DNA of 16,685 nt from Phyllobacteriaceae bacterium (GTDB lineage Bacteria > Pseudomonadota > Alphaproteobacteria > Rhizobiales > Devosiaceae): NCBI GenBank assembly GCA_012799265.1, contig JAAZLP010000126.1, positions 1 through 16,685 of the forward strand, written 5' to 3'. Shown here one piece after another: positions 1-7,609 of this stretch (positions are counted from its first letter, which is position 1; each line of letters starts with the position of its first letter). The notes under the pieces were generated by a model. It was not told the origin of the DNA. It was given only the letters and a program-made list of their open reading frames with translations, and made no database searches. Made by a program: the position numbers and the translations under genes.

Positions 1-19
1 GTGATCTGCGCCGATGCCA

Positions 20-48
20 CCCCCAGTTTGCGGGGGTTGAACTGGGGG
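20..48. repeat. GC-rich inverted repeat upstream of the first gene
   Basis: Two perfect 9-base arms, CCCCCAGTT at 20-28 and AACTGGGGG at 40-48, enclose an 11-base loop. No T-run follows, so it is not a clear intrinsic terminator. It resembles the C/G-rich palindromic repeats at 11681-11794 and 14601-14740 and may be the edge of another dispersed element, or the end of a gene lying before the window. Confidence 0.5.
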
Positions 49-62
49 CAACCGCTGCTCTA

Positions 63-87
63 GTCCTCCATGGGGGCAGTGGAGGAC
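63..87 (+). promoter_or_regulatory. Hairpin enclosing the ribosome binding site of the secreted-protein gene
   Basis: GTCCTCCA at 63-70 and TGGAGGAC at 80-87 are perfectly complementary 8-base arms around a 9-base loop. The right arm contains GGAGG at 81-85, which is the Shine-Dalgarno for the ATG at 90. In mRNA the binding site would be paired and therefore hidden. The pairing is seen directly. A regulatory role (thermosensor, protein- or sRNA-controlled opening) is inference. Confidence 0.5.
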
Positions 88-89
88 AA

Positions 90-785
90 ATGAAAAAGAT
101 CATTGCAGCGGTTCTCTGGGCCGCCGGTAGCCTAGCCGTATCAGCGCAGGGCCCCGATGACAAAGTCCCTATTCTTTACTGCTACGGCGAGGATGGCTGC
201 GGGGGCTATTGGAGCCCCTTTACCTATCCGCAGCTCGACTGGCTGCTGGGGATGCTGGGCGTGCTCGAGGAAGCGGGGCCGGGGCGACCGGTCGTGTTCC
301 TCAAGAACCGGTCCGATGAATTTACCCATTATGTCGATCTTCGGCGCAGTTTTACCGAGATCAACGAGCTCTTTGGCGGTAAGGGCGAGCCGGCCTTTTC
401 GTCCTCATTCCCCGATTTCGCGCCCATCCAGCCGAAAGACGGCAGCTGGACGGTGACGACCGGCAATCCCGCAACGGAGGACTGCCCGCCGGGCGTGGCC
501 GAGCAGGTGGCGGCAATGAATTTGGCCGAGAGCGGCACCGTCACCTTCACAGAGCCGTTCTCGGCGGCGCAGGCCCTGCCCTATCCCGATGTGCATTTCA
601 TCCCGACCCAGCCCGGTCACTACAAGGCCCTGCTGATCAGCTCCGAGCTCATGTCCGGGCGCTACGATTTCAGCATCGAAAGCGAGGAGGCGATGAACGG
701 CACGCTGACAAATGTGGTGACCATACCGGGACAGACCACCTGCGTGGTCACCATGCCCGTTTCCTATCGTCGCGCCGGGGACTGA
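90..785 (+). CDS. Secreted protein of unknown function
   Basis: I do not recognise this 231-residue protein. Residues 1-20 form a classical Sec signal peptide: two lysines, a hydrophobic stretch, then AVSA before Q20, fitting signal peptidase I cleavage. The mature part is acidic and has four cysteines (31, 37, 132, 218), an even number that would suit disulfides in the periplasm. No lipobox or later membrane helix is visible, so it is probably periplasmic or exported. Aromatic and proline-rich stretches (about 40-50 and 103-120) suggest a globular fold. The ATG at 90 has GGAGG four bases upstream, inside the hairpin at 63-87. The next gene is same-strand, about 75 bases away, with no evident functional link. 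Coding is supported by an uninterrupted frame, the signal peptide and a proper ribosome binding site. Confidence 0.75.
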   Translation: MKKIIAAVLWAAGSLAVSAQGPDDKVPILYCYGEDGCGGYWSPFTYPQLDWLLGMLGVLEEAGPGRPVVFLKNRSDEFTHYVDLRRSFTEINELFGGKGEPAFSSSFPDFAPIQPKDGSWTVTTGNPATEDCPPGVAEQVAAMNLAESGTVTFTEPFSAAQALPYPDVHFIPTQPGHYKALLISSELMSGRYDFSIESEEAMNGTLTNVVTIPGQTTCVVTMPVSYRRAGD

Positions 786-860
786 TCGGCGCGCCGCCCC
801 TTGCCGCCGATGCTGTGACGCGCTAGGCGCAGGGCTTCGACGGCGCGACAGGAGATGAGC

Positions 861-2051
861 ATGCCCGATTTCGACGTGATCATCCTCGGCGCCGGGGCGG
901 CCGGCATGATGGCTGGTATTGAAGCCGGCAAGCGGGGCCGCAAGGTGCTGGTGGTCGACCACGCCCGCGATCCGGGCGAAAAGATCCGCATTTCCGGCGG
1001 CGGACGCTGCAACTTCACCAATATCAACGCGACCCATGTGGCGGGACGCGAGCGCTTCCTGAGCAAGAACCCGCGCTTCGCGCTTTCGGCACTCTCCCGT
1101 TACACGCCCGACATGTTCATCGAGCGGGTGAAGAAGCAGGGCATTCCCTTCCACGAAAAGACGCTGGGGCAGCTCTTCTGCGATGGCCCGGCCACGCAGA
1201 TCGTGACCATGCTGACCAATGACCTGCGCCAGGCGGGCGCGGCGATCTGGACCGGGCGGCAGGTGGGCTCGATCGAAAAGATCGATGATGGCTTTGACGT
1301 CATGATCGGCGATGGGCGCGTGACGGCGTCGAGCCTGGTGGTGGCGACCGGAGGCAAGTCGATCCCCAAAATGGGGGCGACGGGGCTGGCCTATGACATT
1401 GCGCGCCAGTTTGGCGTTGGCGTCACCGATACGCGGCCGGGCCTTGTGCCGCTGACCTTTGAGCCGGGGGCGCTGGAGCAGTTGAAACCGCTGGCGGGTG
1501 TCTCGACCAATGCGATGGTCAGCCACGGCAAGACAAAGTTCGAGGAAGCGCTTCTCTTTACCCATCGCGGGCTCTCGGGTCCGGCGATCCTGCAGATATC
1601 GTCCTATTGGCGCGAAGGCGACGCGATTTCAGTCGACCTGCTGCCAGGGCAGAACGCACTCGACGTCCTGCGCGAAGGCCGCAAGGCGACGCCGAAGCTG
1701 CATATCCAGACCGTGCTCTCCGAACATCTGCCCAAGCGTCTTGCGCAACTGGTCGGCGATATCATTGATATGCCGGGTATGATCGGGGACATGTCGGACA
1801 AGAAGCTCGCGGTTGCGGCGGAAGTCGTCAACAAATGGACGCTGAAGCCGGTGAGCTCGGAAGGCTATCGTACGGCGGAAGTGACGCTGGGCGGGATCGA
1901 TACCAATGATCTTGACGCCAAGACGATGGAAGCCAGGAAAGTGCCGGGGCTCTATTTTGTCGGCGAGGCGGTGGACGTCACCGGCTGGCTTGGCGGCTAT
2001 AATTTCCAGTGGGCCTGGGCCTCGGGCTATTCTGCCGGGCAGGCTGCCTAG
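861..2051 (+). CDS. HI0933-family NAD(P)/FAD-dependent flavoprotein (YhiN/BaiN-like)
   Basis: A putative FAD-binding oxidoreductase of the HI0933/YhiN family, about 400 residues as usual for that family. The N-terminus has the dinucleotide-binding GAGAAG (residues 10-15), followed by the family signature GGGRCNFTN (46-54). The C-terminus has GEAVDVTGWLGGYN then QWAWASG, the second FAD-contacting block typical of these proteins. Physiological substrates are mostly unknown; one gut homologue, BaiN, is linked to bile acid metabolism, which should not be transferred here. Start choice: AGGAG at 850-854 touches an ATG at 855 with no spacing but lies six bases before the ATG at 861, so 861 is preferred; 855 would add two residues. 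The stop codon overlaps the convergent PagL-like gene. Probably cytosolic and a single-gene unit. Confidence 0.9.
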   Translation: MPDFDVIILGAGAAGMMAGIEAGKRGRKVLVVDHARDPGEKIRISGGGRCNFTNINATHVAGRERFLSKNPRFALSALSRYTPDMFIERVKKQGIPFHEKTLGQLFCDGPATQIVTMLTNDLRQAGAAIWTGRQVGSIEKIDDGFDVMIGDGRVTASSLVVATGGKSIPKMGATGLAYDIARQFGVGVTDTRPGLVPLTFEPGALEQLKPLAGVSTNAMVSHGKTKFEEALLFTHRGLSGPAILQISSYWREGDAISVDLLPGQNALDVLREGRKATPKLHIQTVLSEHLPKRLAQLVGDIIDMPGMIGDMSDKKLAVAAEVVNKWTLKPVSSEGYRTAEVTLGGIDTNDLDAKTMEARKVPGLYFVGEAVDVTGWLGGYNFQWAWASGYSAGQAA

Positions 2052-2644
2052 AACTTCCAGCCCAGACGCAGGCCGACATTGGAGAGGCCGTCATTGGCGG
2101 CGCACCAGCCATTATTGGAGGTGTGCTCATAGGTCAGCGTAGCCGTGGCATTGTCGCCGATATTCATGCCGACGCCCCAGCGCTCATAAAAGTTGACCCG
2201 GCAACCGAAATTCTTGCGGCCTGGCGCAGCGCCGGTGAGTTCGCCATTATGGATGGCACCACCAAGCGAGGCTTCGAGGTAAAGGGGGGTGTCAAAAACC
2301 GGCAGCTGCCAGGTAAGGCTGGCATGGGCCATGCTGTCAGCACCCGCCAGATTGATGGTCGCGCCGACTTCGGGACGCGGCGAGCCGATCCAGTAGAAGG
2401 CGTCGATATTGGGCGAGGTGAACAGCACGTCAAAGCTGACGTCTTCGATCCGATCGACGCGCCATTCATTGACGAGGAAGGGCAATGCCGCGTGATGGAC
2501 GTCATGCGCATTAAGGCCAATGCGGATTTCATCGACCACACCGGCAAGCGGGTGTGGCGTCAGAAGATCCTGCGCAACGACCGGCGCACAGCAGAGAACA
2601 CTCGCCGTCGCGGCGATCAGAGCGGTATTTTTCACGTCAAACAT
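2048..2644 (-). CDS. PagL-like acyloxyacyl hydrolase / lipid A 3-O-deacylase family protein
   Basis: An outer-membrane beta-barrel of the PagL family, whose characterised members remove the 3-O acyl chain from lipid A. The 198-residue precursor has a signal peptide (about 1-25, ending PVVAQ), alternating hydrophobic strands, and a terminal Phe (WKF), the outer-membrane assembly signal. The active-site signature HxSN is present as H174-T-S176-N177 and is followed by NDG at 184-186, as in PagL. The glutamate that completes the PagL triad 14 residues after the histidine is Ser188 here; many alphaproteobacterial relatives seem to vary at this point, so activity is likely but not certain. The start has GAGAAGG about seven bases upstream. 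Convergent with the flavoprotein gene, sharing CTAG. Confidence 0.82.
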   Translation of the reverse strand: MFDVKNTALIAATASVLCCAPVVAQDLLTPHPLAGVVDEIRIGLNAHDVHHAALPFLVNEWRVDRIEDVSFDVLFTSPNIDAFYWIGSPRPEVGATINLAGADSMAHASLTWQLPVFDTPLYLEASLGGAIHNGELTGAAPGRKNFGCRVNFYERWGVGMNIGDNATATLTYEHTSNNGWCAANDGLSNVGLRLGWKF

Positions 2645-2667
2645 CGTGGGGCCTTCTCACTGGCGCC

Positions 2668-2697
2668 ATAAAACCCATGACAGCCAAGCAGAGTCAA
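2668..2697 (-). promoter_or_regulatory. Candidate sigma-70 promoter for the PagL-like gene
   Basis: On the minus strand TTGACT (2697-2692) is followed after 18 bases by TTTTAT (2673-2668), matching the -35 and -10 consensus at 5/6 and 4/6 positions. Transcription would begin near 2661, about 17 bases before the ATG, leaving room for the GAGAAGG ribosome binding site. Inferred from sequence only. Confidence 0.42.
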
Positions 2698-2784
2698 CTG
2701 TTTGTGCCGCAGGGGCGCCGGTTGCTGCCTCTGGAAATCCATCGTCAAGCACCGATATAAGGGGCTGACTTTAGGAGTTTCGAG

Positions 2785-3792
2785 ATGGCCGCCCCTTTTG
2801 ACCTGTCGCTTCAGGACCTTGCCCCCATTGCCGAGGGCACGTCGACGCCGGAGGCCATGGCCGAGACCGTGAAGCTGGCACAGGCAGCCGATGCACTGGG
2901 CTATACGCGGCTCTGGTATGCCGAGCATCACGGCATGCCCTCCATTGCCTCCTCGGTTCCAGAAATCCTGATCGGCAGCGCCGCGGCAGCGACCAAGGAC
3001 ATTCGCGTCGGCTCGGGCGGCGTCATGCTGCTCAACCACGCGCCTTTGCGTATTGCCGAAGCCTATCGCACGCTCGAGGCGCTGCATCCGGGGCGTATCG
3101 ATCTCGGCATCGGGCGCGCACCGGGCGGCGATGGTTATGCCATGCGGGCGCTGCGCAGTGGCGGGGGCGAGGAATTTTCGCATTATCTCGCCGAACTCAT
3201 GGCCTTTGACGAGGAAACCTTCCCCGCGGACCATCCCTTTTCGCGCGTGCCGGTTTCGCCCGGCGGCATCAGGCTGCCGCCCAAATGGCTGCTTGGCTCG
3301 TCTGGTGCGAGCGCCCAGGCCGCCGGGCAGATCGGTTTTGGCTATGCCTTTGCCGCCCATTTCAGCCACACGCCTGCTGCACCGGCCTTTGCCGCCTATC
3401 GTCAGGCCTTTGAGCCCTCGGAAGACTTCCCCGACCCTAAGACAATCCTTTGCCTTTCCGTGATCTGCGCGCCGACGGAAGAAGAAGCCAAATATCTGGG
3501 CATTTCGCAGGCCGTGAACTGGGCCCGCTTCGTCACCGGTGAGCAGCGCCAGCTGACCTCGCCGGAGAAGGCGATGGAGCACAAAATGACCCCTCAGCAG
3601 CAGCAGGTGATCGACCACCAGTCATCGCTATGGCTGGTGGGTGATGCCGAACAGATGGCTGAAACCATCACGCAGAAGGCAAAGGAAGCAGGAGCGGACG
3701 AAGTGATGATCACAACGACCATTCACTCCTACGAACTGCGTCGCCGTTCCTATGAACTGCTGGCCAAGACACTGGGAATAAGCAAAAACTGA
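2785..3792 (+). CDS. Luciferase-like (LLM class) flavin-dependent oxidoreductase, YhbW/group 1 type
   Basis: A 335-residue FMN-dependent monooxygenase-like protein of the bacterial luciferase superfamily. Family marks are LSLQDLAPI near the N-terminus, LGYTRLWYAEHHG (38-50), the glycine-rich RVGSGGVMLLNHAPLRIAE block, and GRIDLGIGRAPGG, all typical of 'luciferase family oxidoreductase, group 1', where E. coli YhbW has the same length. These proteins use reduced FMN and oxygen on organic substrates that are generally unknown. Cytosolic: no signal or membrane segment. The start is set by TTTAGGAG eight bases before the ATG. Divergent from the PagL-like gene across 140 bases. A TATAAG at 2755-2760 could be a -10 element, but I found no matching -35. 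Confidence 0.9.
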   Translation: MAAPFDLSLQDLAPIAEGTSTPEAMAETVKLAQAADALGYTRLWYAEHHGMPSIASSVPEILIGSAAAATKDIRVGSGGVMLLNHAPLRIAEAYRTLEALHPGRIDLGIGRAPGGDGYAMRALRSGGGEEFSHYLAELMAFDEETFPADHPFSRVPVSPGGIRLPPKWLLGSSGASAQAAGQIGFGYAFAAHFSHTPAAPAFAAYRQAFEPSEDFPDPKTILCLSVICAPTEEEAKYLGISQAVNWARFVTGEQRQLTSPEKAMEHKMTPQQQQVIDHQSSLWLVGDAEQMAETITQKAKEAGADEVMITTTIHSYELRRRSYELLAKTLGISKN

Positions 3793-3800
3793 CGCGCCAA

Positions 3801-3822
3801 GTCGCTGTTAACGCGACGTTTT
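3801..3822 (+). terminator. Possible weak terminator after the LLM oxidoreductase
   Basis: GTCGC (3801-3805) and GCGAC (3813-3817) form a five-base stem with a seven-base loop, followed by GTTTTC. The stem is short and the T-run only four bases, so termination may be partial. Confidence 0.35.
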
Positions 3823-3866
3823 CTTCCTGGCCCTATCCTCACGGCATTTCTTGAGGATATTGGGCC

Positions 3867-5066
3867 ATGAGTGCCGCAGCCTTTGTGCTGGCCATTAATC
3901 TGTTCATCGCAGCAATTTTCGCCACTTCGTTTGGGATCGTTGCTGCCTATCGGCGCTCGGCTATCGGAGCGCGTTGGCTCGCCTTCGGCTATAGCGCGGG
4001 CGTCGTTGACGTCCTGCTCGAATTTATTCTCCCGTTTCAGCAAGACCCGAGGCTCGTCAGCTTCGGGATTTTTGTATCCTTCCTCGTTGCCCTGACCTGC
4101 TGCGTCATCGGGCTGGCGCTGCATTTCAAGATAACACCACCCTGGGCTGCACTGGGCGCCGCCTTTGTCGCCTCAATGGTGCTCAATATCGCCATTCTGG
4201 ACCTGACGCGGCAGGACCTGCTGCGGAACTTTCTCTACCAGGCACCCTATGCCGTGATTCAGGCCTTTGCGGTGGTGATGCTGTGGCGGATGGGAAGCCG
4301 GCGGTCTCTCGACATTGCGCTGACGGTCCTGCTGACGATTTCCTCGCTGCAGTTCCTGGCCAAGCCGTTTCTCGCGGTATGGCTGGGATCGGGCGACGGG
4401 CCGCAGGACTATATCGGCTCAACCTATGCTGCGATCTCCCAATCGCTGGCAGCCATGCTGCTGATCGCCAACGGCCTTTTGATGCTGCTGGTGATCATTC
4501 GCGACGTCATGGCAGAAATGACGGTGGCCTCGGAAACGGACGTTTTGTCCGGCCTGCTCAATCGGCGCGGATTCGAGGATCAGGCGGAAAAGGCCCTGGA
4601 CGTCAGTGCACGCGCCGGTCGCCCCGCCGCCATTGTCGTAGCAGACCTCGACCAGTTCAAACATATCAATGACACCTATGGTCATGCGACCGGTGACCAG
4701 GTGATCACGGCCTTTGCCCGCATCCTCGAAAAATGCACCGGGGAGGAAGCGGTAATCGCCCGGCTGGGGGGCGAGGAATTCGTGGCGTTCCTGCCGGGGC
4801 TGGATCTGCTCTCCAGCAAATTGCAGGCGGAAACCATCCGCACGGCATTCAGCAATCTTTCAGCAGAGATAACCGGCCTCCCCTATGCGCCGACCGCTTC
4901 TTTCGGCGTCGCGCAGTTGTTGCCGGGGGAACGTCTTCCCGATCTGCTGCGGCGCGCGGATGCCGCGCTCTACCAGGCCAAGCAGGACGGAAGAAACCGC
5001 GTGCAGATGGCCGGGATCGCGCCGCACGGTCCGCGTCTGGCGACCGTCCGGCGCGAAGCCAGTTAG
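3867..5066 (+). CDS. Membrane-bound GGDEF protein, probable diguanylate cyclase
   Basis: A 399-residue c-di-GMP signalling protein. The first ~215 residues contain about six hydrophobic helices (near 4-26, 38-56, 64-86, 93-112, 125-140, 145-175 and 185-213) forming a membrane sensor of a type I cannot assign. The GGDEF domain (about 222-385) has SETDVLSGLLNRRGFE at its start, DLDQFKHINDTYGHATGD, and the active-site loop GGEEF at 301-305, all intact, so cyclase activity is expected. The product-inhibition motif RxxD, normally nine to six residues before GGEEF, is absent (GEEA instead). Late motif ADAALYQAKQDGRNR is present. TGAGGA lies about nine bases before the ATG. Convergent with the small gene at 5068, one base between stop codons. 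Confidence 0.92.
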   Translation: MSAAAFVLAINLFIAAIFATSFGIVAAYRRSAIGARWLAFGYSAGVVDVLLEFILPFQQDPRLVSFGIFVSFLVALTCCVIGLALHFKITPPWAALGAAFVASMVLNIAILDLTRQDLLRNFLYQAPYAVIQAFAVVMLWRMGSRRSLDIALTVLLTISSLQFLAKPFLAVWLGSGDGPQDYIGSTYAAISQSLAAMLLIANGLLMLLVIIRDVMAEMTVASETDVLSGLLNRRGFEDQAEKALDVSARAGRPAAIVVADLDQFKHINDTYGHATGDQVITAFARILEKCTGEEAVIARLGGEEFVAFLPGLDLLSSKLQAETIRTAFSNLSAEITGLPYAPTASFGVAQLLPGERLPDLLRRADAALYQAKQDGRNRVQMAGIAPHGPRLATVRREAS

Positions 5067-5067
5067 A

Positions 5068-5349
5068 TCAGTTCATCGTTGCGCGGGGTACGAGCGAAAA
5101 ATCCCCGCGATCATCTATCTTGAGCGCCAATTGCTGGCGATCAAGTTCGGCCAGCCAGGCATTCCAGGAACAGGGGCTCATTTCCGAATCCAGCTTGCCC
5201 TCCTCGGCACGCTCGAAACGCAGGCGCAGCTGCGCCCTTTCCTCGCCGAAGCGATTGCGGATACGGGCAATGGCCGGCATGCCCTTGCGGGCACTGACCC
5301 AGCTCTGAATGTCGCGATGCCGCGTCAGCATATGGGGGATTGTCGTCAT
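5068..5349 (-). CDS. Small conserved protein of unknown function
   Basis: A 93-residue soluble protein. Its pattern, with 'RDIQSWVSARKGMPA' near the N-terminus and 'CSWNAWLAELDRQQLALKIDD' near the C-terminus, resembles a widespread small bacterial family that begins 'HDEIRKWAEERGGKPA' and ends 'ISWDEFFEKFDEKNLALLYQ' (sometimes mislabelled as a glucan-branching enzyme). That resemblance is from memory and the function is unknown. The ATG at 5349 is chosen because GAGGAGGAGG sits directly upstream with good spacing; a GTG six codons earlier would place that purine run inside the gene. Same strand as the 5406-7576 operon, downstream of it and separated from it by a hairpin. The stop faces the stop of the GGDEF gene with one base between. 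Confidence 0.72.
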   Translation of the reverse strand: MTTIPHMLTRHRDIQSWVSARKGMPAIARIRNRFGEERAQLRLRFERAEEGKLDSEMSPCSWNAWLAELDRQQLALKIDDRGDFSLVPRATMN

Positions 5350-5378
5350 GTGTGGCCTCCTCCTCACGTTCAGCCAAC

Positions 5379-5399
5379 GAACCGCTCCTCCAGCGGTTC
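5379..5399 (-). terminator. Hairpin between the ClpP-like gene and the small downstream gene
   Basis: GAACCGCT (5379-5386) and AGCGGTTC (5392-5399) form a perfect eight-base stem with a five-base loop, just after the stop codon of the ClpP-like gene. On the minus strand only TTCGTT follows, so the T-run is poor. It may attenuate or process the transcript rather than fully terminate it. Confidence 0.42.
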
Positions 5400-5405
5400 C
5401 CTGGT

Positions 5406-6233
5406 TCAGGCGTCACTTTCCATCCATTTGGTCACAAGTTTGAGACGCTCCATTTCCTCTGGTGAAAAATAGTAGAGCCGGTCTGGCGGGGTCTCGAGTG
5501 CATGCAGCCAGAGCGCCGGTTCGACCCCCGCTTCGGTCAAATGGCGGGTAATTTCGGCGGTCACGGCCTGAGCATCCGCCATGGCAACGCCCGCCACGCT
5601 GAGCGCGTCAACCGGCGTGGAAGTCAGAGCCGCCGCATAGATCTGGTGCACGCCGATGGCAGCCCCCTTCCCCGCAATGCGCTCACTGCCCGACGCGAAG
5701 ATGAGCGGGCAGGACGAGGCGCATAGACGCCCATCGGGCACGCTGGTGGATATGCCTTTTTCCAGAATCAGCCGCCCGATCGCCAGGGCATCATCGACAG
5801 AGCCGCCGGGGGAATCCAGCAGCACGGTTGACACATATTCGCCCCGCGCCGCGATCTCGTCGGCAAAGCGGATGGCCGAGCCGGGATCGATCGTGCCGGT
5901 CAGCGAAAGCGTGCCGCCGGCGCCAAGCTCGATCACCAGGGGTTTGTCGAGAATGTCGGGGCTGGAGAGGATCGGCGGACGCGGATGGCCAGCGACATCA
6001 GGCGTTGTCGCCGGGGGCAGAATGGGCTGTGGCACAGCGCTGATGTCGGGTGGCGGCGCCGCCGCTTCGCGCTCGCGATAGTCGATATAGAGCACCCCGG
6101 CCGTCCCGGCGAGAAGCACATAAAAGGCAACGCGCAGGATGGCGCCATCCTCGATCCGGGCGAGCCGGGCAATGAGGGAGCGCAGGAAAGGCTGCTCATC
6201 GCTGGCGGCGCGGGCATTGGCCTCGGTTTTCAT
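5406..6233 (-). CDS. Membrane-anchored ClpP/SppA-like (crotonase-fold) periplasmic protein
   Basis: A 275-residue protein with one N-terminal membrane helix (about 31-50), a proline-rich linker (58-90) and a C-terminal ClpP-fold domain, placing the domain in the periplasm. The fold's marks are LDSPGGSVDDALAIGRLI (139-156), corresponding to the oxyanion strand-turn of Clp-type serine peptidases; CASSC (171-175), with the probable nucleophile at Ser173; and GVHQ with His196. These serine and histidine positions fit the ClpP catalytic pair, and the pattern occurs in uncharacterised periplasmic proteins of alphaproteobacteria (COG3904-like). Peptidase activity is inferred. Two cysteines flank the serine (C171, C175) and could form a disulfide. 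The start overlaps the stop of the upstream membrane-protein gene by four bases (ATGA), indicating translational coupling. Confidence 0.85.
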   Translation of the reverse strand: MKTEANARAASDEQPFLRSLIARLARIEDGAILRVAFYVLLAGTAGVLYIDYREREAAAPPPDISAVPQPILPPATTPDVAGHPRPPILSSPDILDKPLVIELGAGGTLSLTGTIDPGSAIRFADEIAARGEYVSTVLLDSPGGSVDDALAIGRLILEKGISTSVPDGRLCASSCPLIFASGSERIAGKGAAIGVHQIYAAALTSTPVDALSVAGVAMADAQAVTAEITRHLTEAGVEPALWLHALETPPDRLYYFSPEEMERLKLVTKWMESDA

Positions 6234-7576
6234 GCCGGACGCGGGCCTTCGCCGCGCTTGCGGGCGGTGACAATCGGGGTGACGGTGGCTTCGTCTGCCG
6301 TGGTCTCCGGCGTGGGCTGGTCAGGCTTTGGCTCGTTTTCCAGCTCCGCGATCTGCGGCGCGAGCGCGGCCGCAGCCTCGGCAGCGCCTTCGGCCTCCAT
6401 GCGCTTATAGAGTGCCATGGCGCGGAGCATTTCGGCCGCGGTGATGGTCTCGGCTTCCTTGAGCGTTTCCGCCTCGCGCCGCATAGCGTCGTTGACCACC
6501 ATGAGGGTGAGGACGAGCACCAGCGGCAGAAGATCAATGGAAATCGCGCCAGCCCATGAGGGGACGAAATCGCTCCAATAGCGGATGACGGCCTCGGCCG
6601 AGGAAAGCGGCACAAAGCGCCGCTGTTCAACGGCGGGCGTGGCGAGGATTTCATCGGCGGCGGCAGTGAGCGCCGTCGACTGGGCGGCAACCGAGGCGCG
6701 CACTGTTTCCATGACGCGATCCTGCCTGTTGGCGAGATCGGCCGACTGGCCATTGGCGACCGGGGCAATGAAGCCGGCGGAAAGGTCGGTGGCCGCGCGC
6801 TTGACCGAGGCGGCGACATCGGTCTGCTGCAGGGCAGCGATCAGCGCGGTGAGCTGGACCGCTTCGGCCTGGAAACTGTCCGAACGCGGGCCGACCTGAC
6901 CGGGCGTGGAAACCAATTCGCGCATGGTGGCGAGACGCGCCGAACCCTGCTCGAAAAGCTCGGCCACATCGCTGCGCGAATTGGTGATGGTGGCGGCAAG
7001 CTGGTTCATCTGCGTGCTCATCTGGCTGAGCAATTGCACGACACTGCCGGCGCCGGTCGTGCCGGTCAGCGCACCGCTATCCCGCTCATCCTGCGCCAGG
7101 GCCGCAAAACGGGCGGCGGCGCGCTCGACGTCGGGCAGAAGGCTCTGCGTGGCGAGCGCCTTGGCATGGGCATTGTCGAGATCTTCGGCATAGCCCTGAA
7201 GCGTCACGGCCATATGCTGTTCCAGCGCCGCTGAACCGGCCAGCGCGGCGGCATTGAGCCAGGAACTCATGGCGATGATCATGGCGCAGCCGACGGCCAT
7301 GGTGACAAAGAGGCCAATGCGCTGCACGCCGCTGATCACCAGCGGCACAAAGCGCATCATATAGGTCCAGAAGGCATAGATCGCGACCGAGACGGCGACC
7401 GAATAGATGATGGCGGCAAAAAAGACGAAGCCCGCGGAGCCATCGAGCAGGTCGCGCACGCCGAGATAGGTATAGACCCCTGAGGCCAGAGCCAGCACCG
7501 CCAGCGCAAACCGGCTCATCGTTTCAACGCCGCGCACGGTTTCGTGGAGGCGGAAGGCGTTCGGCTTGAGTTGCAT
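6230..7576 (-). CDS. Four-helix membrane protein with a large helical periplasmic domain
   Basis: I do not recognise a named family. The 448-residue protein has three hydrophobic helices near the N-terminus (about 21-40, 48-73, 85-105), then some 220 residues rich in Ala, Gln, Thr and Leu with coiled-coil-like spacing (about 110-325), a fourth helix (about 335-358), and a charged cytoplasmic tail rich in Ala and Glu ending in Pro- and Thr-rich sequence. The layout (three helices, long coil, one helix) is like DUF4407-type and receptor-like proteins, but no signalling motif is visible. The coil is predicted periplasmic by helix count, the same side as the ClpP-like partner. ATG at 7576 is preferred because AGGGGA lies seven bases upstream; a GTG seven codons earlier would lack a site. 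A CtrA-type box lies at 7610-7624. Confidence 0.8.
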   Translation of the reverse strand: MQLKPNAFRLHETVRGVETMSRFALAVLALASGVYTYLGVRDLLDGSAGFVFFAAIIYSVAVSVAIYAFWTYMMRFVPLVISGVQRIGLFVTMAVGCAMIIAMSSWLNAAALAGSAALEQHMAVTLQGYAEDLDNAHAKALATQSLLPDVERAAARFAALAQDERDSGALTGTTGAGSVVQLLSQMSTQMNQLAATITNSRSDVAELFEQGSARLATMRELVSTPGQVGPRSDSFQAEAVQLTALIAALQQTDVAASVKRAATDLSAGFIAPVANGQSADLANRQDRVMETVRASVAAQSTALTAAADEILATPAVEQRRFVPLSSAEAVIRYWSDFVPSWAGAISIDLLPLVLVLTLMVVNDAMRREAETLKEAETITAAEMLRAMALYKRMEAEGAAEAAAALAPQIAELENEPKPDQPTPETTADEATVTPIVTARKRGEGPRPA

Positions 7577-7609
7577 GCGCTGGTCCCCTGGGCGCACCCC
7601 TGTAGGCGC

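Noticed and set aside
405..1565. Minus-strand open frame of 386 codons opposite the first two genes
   Set aside because: It spans an intergenic gap and two well-supported plus genes, has Arg/His/Gly-rich composition typical of antisense shadow in GC-rich DNA, and no motif.
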